A stretch of 8,626 nucleotides of DNA from Vicinamibacteria bacterium. Lineage in GTDB: Bacteria > Acidobacteriota > Vicinamibacteria > Vicinamibacterales > UBA2999. Where the stretch lies: the NCBI GenBank assembly GCA_025938035.1, contig JAICQE010000179.1, forward strand, positions 1 to 8,626, read 5' to 3'. The translations under genes were made by a program, and so were the position numbers. Within the stretch, counting starts at the first letter, position 1. Every line of letters begins with the position of its first letter. This document shows positions 6,398-8,626 of this stretch, one piece after another. The notes beneath the pieces are model-generated. The model was not told the origin of the DNA. It saw only the letters and a program-made list of their open reading frames with translations, and made no database searches.

Positions 6398-6516
6398 GAT
6401 CGGCCATCGTACTGTGGCTTGAGTTCACAGCGCTGCGTGCCCTGTCGCGCTCTTTCGTCAATTACCGTCCGGATTGCCCATAAAGACGGCTTTTAGGGCG
6501 GCCGATAGGAAAAATC
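6398..6516. other. Divergent intergenic region, Sua5 / HD-GYP regulator
   Basis: This 119-bp gap must carry the promoters of both flanking genes. On the minus strand TACGAT (6409-6404) lies 8 nt before the Sua5 GTG, and a short CTGTG/CACAG inverted repeat (6412-6416, 6426-6430) sits beside it. On the plus strand AGGA at 6507-6510 is 6 nt before the HD-GYP GTG, giving it a modest ribosome binding site. I see no convincing -35/-10 pair on the plus strand and no riboswitch-like fold. Confidence 0.4.
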
Positions 6517-7509
6517 GTGCTGCCGAGCGAATCGACCCCTGCCGCGCGGCGGAGCCGCGTGCTGATTGCCGACGATCGAGAAAGCATTCGCTCGCTCTTT
6601 CATCGCCTGCTGAGCGCCGACGGCCATGACGTCGTGCTCGCGCCGGACGGGGCGTCGGCTCTTGCCGCGGTTCACCGGCACAGGCCAGACGTCGTGCTGC
6701 TCGACGTCGCGATGCCGCTCGTCGACGGCCTGGAGGTCTGCCGGCAGCTGAAAGCCGATCCCGCAACGCGATTGACGCCGGTCGTTCTCGTCTCGGGCCA
6801 GACGGAGTTGACCGACCGGATCAACGGCATCGAAGCGGGTGCTGATGACTACCTGTCGAAGCCGGTCCATCCGCACGAGCTGCGTGCGCGCGTGCGTTCG
6901 CTGTCGCGCGTCAAGCAGCTGATCGACGCGCTCGATTCAGCTGAGGCGGCGTTCGTCGCGCTCGCGCTGACGATCGAGGCCCGCGACCCGTACACGATGG
7001 GCCACTGCGAGCGGCTCTCGCGCACGGCGGTCGGCCTCGGACGTGCCCTCGGGCTGGGGACCGACGACCTGTCTGCGCTGCACCGCGGCGGGTATCTGCA
7101 CGACATCGGCAAGGTCGGCGTGCCCGATTCCGTGCTGCTGAAGCCTGCGCCCCTCACCGCGGAAGAATCGGCGCTGATGCGGCGGCACCCGGAGATCGGC
7201 GACTCGCTCTGCGCGCCGCTGCAGTCGCTGCGGTCGGTGCGCCCCATCATCCTCGGCCATCACGAGCGGCTGGACGGAAGCGGATATCCCAATGGCCTTC
7301 GCGGCGACGAGGTGCCGCTGCTGGCGCAGATCGTCGGCATCGTGGATGTCTACGACGCGCTGACGTCGCGGCGGCCGTATCGCGATGCGCTCAGCCATGA
7401 TGCAGCCGTGACGTTCATGATGGAGGAGACCCACGCGGGCCGTTTCAATCCGCGATACGTTCAGGCGTTCCTCGAGACGCTGGTTCCGGCGGCGTCCGCT
7501 CTGCCATAG
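6517..7509 (+). CDS. Response regulator with HD-GYP domain, putative c-di-GMP phosphodiesterase, 330 aa
   Basis: Two-component output protein of RpfG architecture. The receiver domain (about 13-130) has the acidic pair D19-D20, phospho-acceptor D63 in VVLLDVAMPLVDG, the S93-G94 switch position in VLVSGQ, and K115 in DYLSKP. A short linker leads to an HD-GYP domain (about 140-322): EARDPYTMGHCERLS (154-168), the HD pair at 195-196 in YLHDIGKVGVPD, HHERLDGSGYP (248-258) containing the GYP motif, and VDVYDALTSRRPYR (276-289). The family hydrolyses cyclic di-GMP to pGpG or GMP using a di- or tri-metal centre, and all expected metal ligands appear present, so activity is likely. The GTG start is supported by AGGA 6 nt upstream and gives a short leader before the receiver. 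No histidine kinase or diguanylate cyclase gene lies in the window, so its partner is elsewhere. Copy A of the twin-hairpin repeat begins 13 bp after its stop. Confidence 0.93.
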   Translation: MLPSESTPAARRSRVLIADDRESIRSLFHRLLSADGHDVVLAPDGASALAAVHRHRPDVVLLDVAMPLVDGLEVCRQLKADPATRLTPVVLVSGQTELTDRINGIEAGADDYLSKPVHPHELRARVRSLSRVKQLIDALDSAEAAFVALALTIEARDPYTMGHCERLSRTAVGLGRALGLGTDDLSALHRGGYLHDIGKVGVPDSVLLKPAPLTAEESALMRRHPEIGDSLCAPLQSLRSVRPIILGHHERLDGSGYPNGLRGDEVPLLAQIVGIVDVYDALTSRRPYRDALSHDAAVTFMMEETHAGRFNPRYVQAFLETLVPAASALP

Positions 7510-7522
7510 TCGTCCGACCGCG

Positions 7523-7583
7523 GATCGTGGGGCGGACGTTGTCACGTCCGCCTGGCGCGCCTGGCAAGGCGCGCCCCACGATC
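7523..7583. repeat. Twin-hairpin intergenic repeat, copy A
   Basis: The shared 53-bp unit is 7527-7579. It forms hairpin 1 (GGCGGACG 7531-7538, loop TTGTCA, CGTCCGCC 7545-7552), one unpaired T, then hairpin 2 (GGCGCGCC 7554-7561, loop TGGCAA, GGCGCGCC 7568-7575). An outer stem GATCGTGG/CCACGATC (7523-7530 with 7576-7583) closes it, giving a three-way-junction fold with three perfect 8-bp stems. It lies between the HD-GYP stop and the bacilliredoxin start. It has no T-tract, so it is not a canonical intrinsic terminator, though it could protect or block 3' ends. Copy B at 8039-8091 matches 51 of 53 positions in the same orientation. Confidence 0.9.
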
Positions 7584-7606
7584 GAAACTTGCAACCGGAC
7601 GTCCGC

Positions 7607-7612
7607 TACAAT
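7607..7612 (+). promoter_or_regulatory. Possible -10 element of a leaderless bacilliredoxin transcript
   Basis: TACAAT differs from TATAAT at one base and ends 6 nt before the ATG at 7619. No Shine-Dalgarno is visible. TTGCAA at 7589-7594 resembles a -35 but is only 12 bp away, too short for normal spacing. The layout matches that before the DUF3810 GTG. Confidence 0.45.
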
Positions 7613-7618
7613 CAGCGG

Positions 7619-8035
7619 ATGCCGTACCCCGAACCTTTTATCGCCCCAATGCGGGCAGAGCTGACGCGTCTTGGCGTCAGGGAACTGCGCACTCCTGAAC
7701 AGGTTGACGAAGCCGTCCGCAGCACCGGCACGGTGATGATCGTCGTGAACTCGGTCTGCGGCTGCGCCGCGGGCAAGGCGAGACCTGGAATCGCGCTGGC
7801 TCTGCAGAACGCGCGCAGGCCCGATCTCGCCGCGACGGTGTTTGCCGGAGGTGACGTCGAAGCAACCGACCGGGCGCGTCAGTACTTCGCGCCGTATCCG
7901 CCCTCGTCGCCGTCGATCGGGCTGCTGCAGGACGGCAAGCTCGTGTTCATGATGGAACGCCGGGACATCGAGAACCGCGACGCGGCGTCCATCGCGGCAC
8001 GACTGACCGCCGCGTTCGACCAACATTGCGGCTAA
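7619..8035 (+). CDS. Bacilliredoxin, BrxA/BrxB (YphP/YqiW) family, 138 aa
   Basis: Thioredoxin-fold protein that, in bacillithiol-using bacteria, removes bacillithiol from oxidised protein cysteines. The signature is VVNSVCGCAAGKARPG, with the CGC active site at 47-49. Other family hallmarks follow: VFAGGDVEATDRARQYF (74-90), PSSPSIGLLQDGKLVFMMERRDIE (95-118) and the C-terminal AAFDQHCG, with a third Cys at 137. The length equals that of known members. The ATG at 7619 matches the usual N-terminus (PYPEPFIAPMRAELTRLG); the frame opens 30 bp earlier at a TTG that lies upstream of the probable -10 element, so I reject that start. The gene stands alone between two copies of the twin-hairpin repeat. 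Its presence suggests, but does not prove, that the organism makes bacillithiol or a similar thiol; no synthesis genes are in the window. Confidence 0.93.
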   Translation: MPYPEPFIAPMRAELTRLGVRELRTPEQVDEAVRSTGTVMIVVNSVCGCAAGKARPGIALALQNARRPDLAATVFAGGDVEATDRARQYFAPYPPSSPSIGLLQDGKLVFMMERRDIENRDAASIAARLTAAFDQHCG

Positions 8036-8038
8036 TGT

Positions 8039-8091
8039 GTGGGGCGGACGGTGTCACGTCCGCCTGGCGCGCCTGACAAGGCGCGCCCCAC
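8039..8091. repeat. Twin-hairpin intergenic repeat, copy B
   Basis: Hairpin 1 is GGCGGACG 8043-8050, loop GTGTCA, CGTCCGCC 8057-8064. One T follows, then hairpin 2: GGCGCGCC 8066-8073, loop TGACAA, GGCGCGCC 8080-8087. The outer stem is GTGG/CCAC (8039-8042 with 8088-8091), shorter than in copy A. The two base differences from copy A both fall in hairpin loops. It occupies most of the 79-bp gap between the convergent bacilliredoxin and MoaA genes, where it could help end transcription from both sides; that role is inference. Confidence 0.9.
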
Positions 8092-8114
8092 GTGACAGTC
8101 GCTGTTTCGCCCGA

Positions 8115-8626
8115 CTAACCGCCGCGCGTGTGCATCTCGAGATGCGGATCGCGTTTCAGCCGGTCGACCGGAATGAGCGGTGAACGATCCCGCGCCGCCA
8201 GCCGCTCTTCGGCACCGCGGTCGCTGCGCACCTCCCACGTCGCGCGAATCAGCTGCGCCAGCTGCTCGTCGGTCGCGCCGCCGCGAAGCGGCCGCCGCAG
8301 GTCCGTTCCGTGCGCGGCATAGAGACAGAGGTACCAGAGCCCGTCCGCCGTCAGCCGGCTGCGATCGCACGAGTGACAGAACGGCTCGGTCGTCGATGAG
8401 ATGATGCCGAAGACGGTGCCATCGGGGAGCGTGTACCGATCGGCGGGCGCGGACGAGGCTTCGAAGATCGGCGTCACCTCGCCGTAGTGAGCCTCGAGGC
8501 GCGCGATCATCTCGCTGCGCGGCAGCACCCGTGACATCGACCAGTGCGTCGCGCCACCGACATCCATGTATTCGATGAACCGGACTTCCGCTCCGTAGCG
8601 CTTCGCGAACTCGATCAACTCCACGA
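8115..8626 (-). CDS. moaA: GTP 3',8-cyclase MoaA, C-terminal part (runs off right edge)
   Basis: Radical SAM enzyme for the first step of molybdenum cofactor synthesis, converting GTP to 3',8-cyclo-GTP with MoaC acting next. Only the C-terminal 170 or so residues are here; the N-terminal CxxxCxxC radical-SAM cluster site lies beyond the window. What is visible is diagnostic: [15 protein letters not shown] near the start of the fragment, then [20 protein letters not shown] and a further LCLYA, giving the CxxC-x13-C ligand set of the auxiliary 4Fe-4S cluster that binds GTP. The C-terminus ends in Gly-Gly, as in MoaA, where the GG tail reaches into the active site. The residues just before it (HLEMHTRGG) differ from the more usual MSEIGG-like ending. 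The TAG stop is at 8115-8117. No other cofactor gene is in view. Confidence 0.92.
   Translation of the reverse strand, partial: VELIEFAKRYGAEVRFIEYMDVGGATHWSMSRVLPRSEMIARLEAHYGEVTPIFEASSAPADRYTLPDGTVFGIISSTTEPFCHSCDRSRLTADGLWYLCLYAAHGTDLRRPLRGGATDEQLAQLIRATWEVRSDRGAEERLAARDRSPLIPVDRLKRDPHLEMHTRGG

Noticed and set aside
6412..6430. CRP/FNR-like operator (TGTG...CACA) near the Sua5 promoter
   Set aside because: The half-sites are only 5 bp and the spacing does not fit the TGTGA-N6-TCACA consensus, so chance is likely.
6398..6516. Cyclic di-GMP riboswitch upstream of the HD-GYP gene
   Set aside because: The leader is short and I see none of the conserved GEMM riboswitch core elements.
7523..7583. 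Intrinsic terminator for the HD-GYP gene
   Set aside because: The stems are strong but no T-tract follows, and the same structure recurs elsewhere, so it is better called a repeat element.
7523..8091. CRISPR array or transposon inverted ends around the bacilliredoxin gene
   Set aside because: There are only two copies about 460 bp apart with a gene between them, they are in direct rather than inverted orientation, and no transposase or spacer series is present.

Overview
The window is GC-rich, densely packed chromosomal DNA (roughly two-thirds G+C by eye). Its gene mix suggests a member of the Acidobacteriota, perhaps the Vicinamibacteria: an AsmA-like protein, a secreted carboxypeptidase-regulatory-like protein, a DUF3810 membrane metalloprotease-like protein, a bacterial eRF1-like (baeRF) protein, a two-domain Sua5, a response regulator fused to HD-GYP, a bacilliredoxin and a MoaA. 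GTG starts are common. The taxonomic call is an inference from gene content and style; no rRNA or lineage marker is present.

Layout, left to right. Positions 1-42 hold the edge of a short direct-repeat element. A minus-strand pair follows: a secreted CpR-like protein (1644-2678) upstream of an AsmA-like envelope protein (43-1581). Only 24 bp away and divergent is the DUF3810 gene (2703-3809, plus). Its 3' end overlaps, tail to tail, a likely small basic protein (3712-3906, minus). A 180-bp gap then holds a large imperfect inverted repeat. Next come two minus-strand translation-related genes: Sua5 (5342-6397), which makes the precursor for tRNA t6A, and a baeRF-type eRF1-like protein (4090-5244). 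The baeRF start codon lies in a small inverted repeat and overlaps the stop of an 8-codon upstream frame. Divergent from Sua5 is the receiver-HD-GYP regulator (6517-7509, plus), then a bacilliredoxin (7619-8035, plus), and finally the C-terminal part of MoaA (8115 to the right edge, minus).

The most notable non-coding signal is a 53-bp element present twice, on either side of the bacilliredoxin gene (7527-7579 and 8039-8091). Each copy folds on paper into two adjacent perfect 8-bp hairpins inside an outer stem, a three-way-junction shape. The copies differ at only two bases, and both differences lie in hairpin loops. I read this as a twin-hairpin REP-like intergenic element.

The genes do not form one pathway. 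Themes are envelope and secreted functions on the left, translation quality (t6A and peptide release or rescue) in the middle, and signalling, thiol redox and molybdenum cofactor synthesis on the right. I see no phage, transposase, CRISPR array, rRNA or tRNA. I find no convincing new multi-gene system. The twin-hairpin repeat, the arrangement at the baeRF start and the inverted repeat after baeRF are the items most worth checking.
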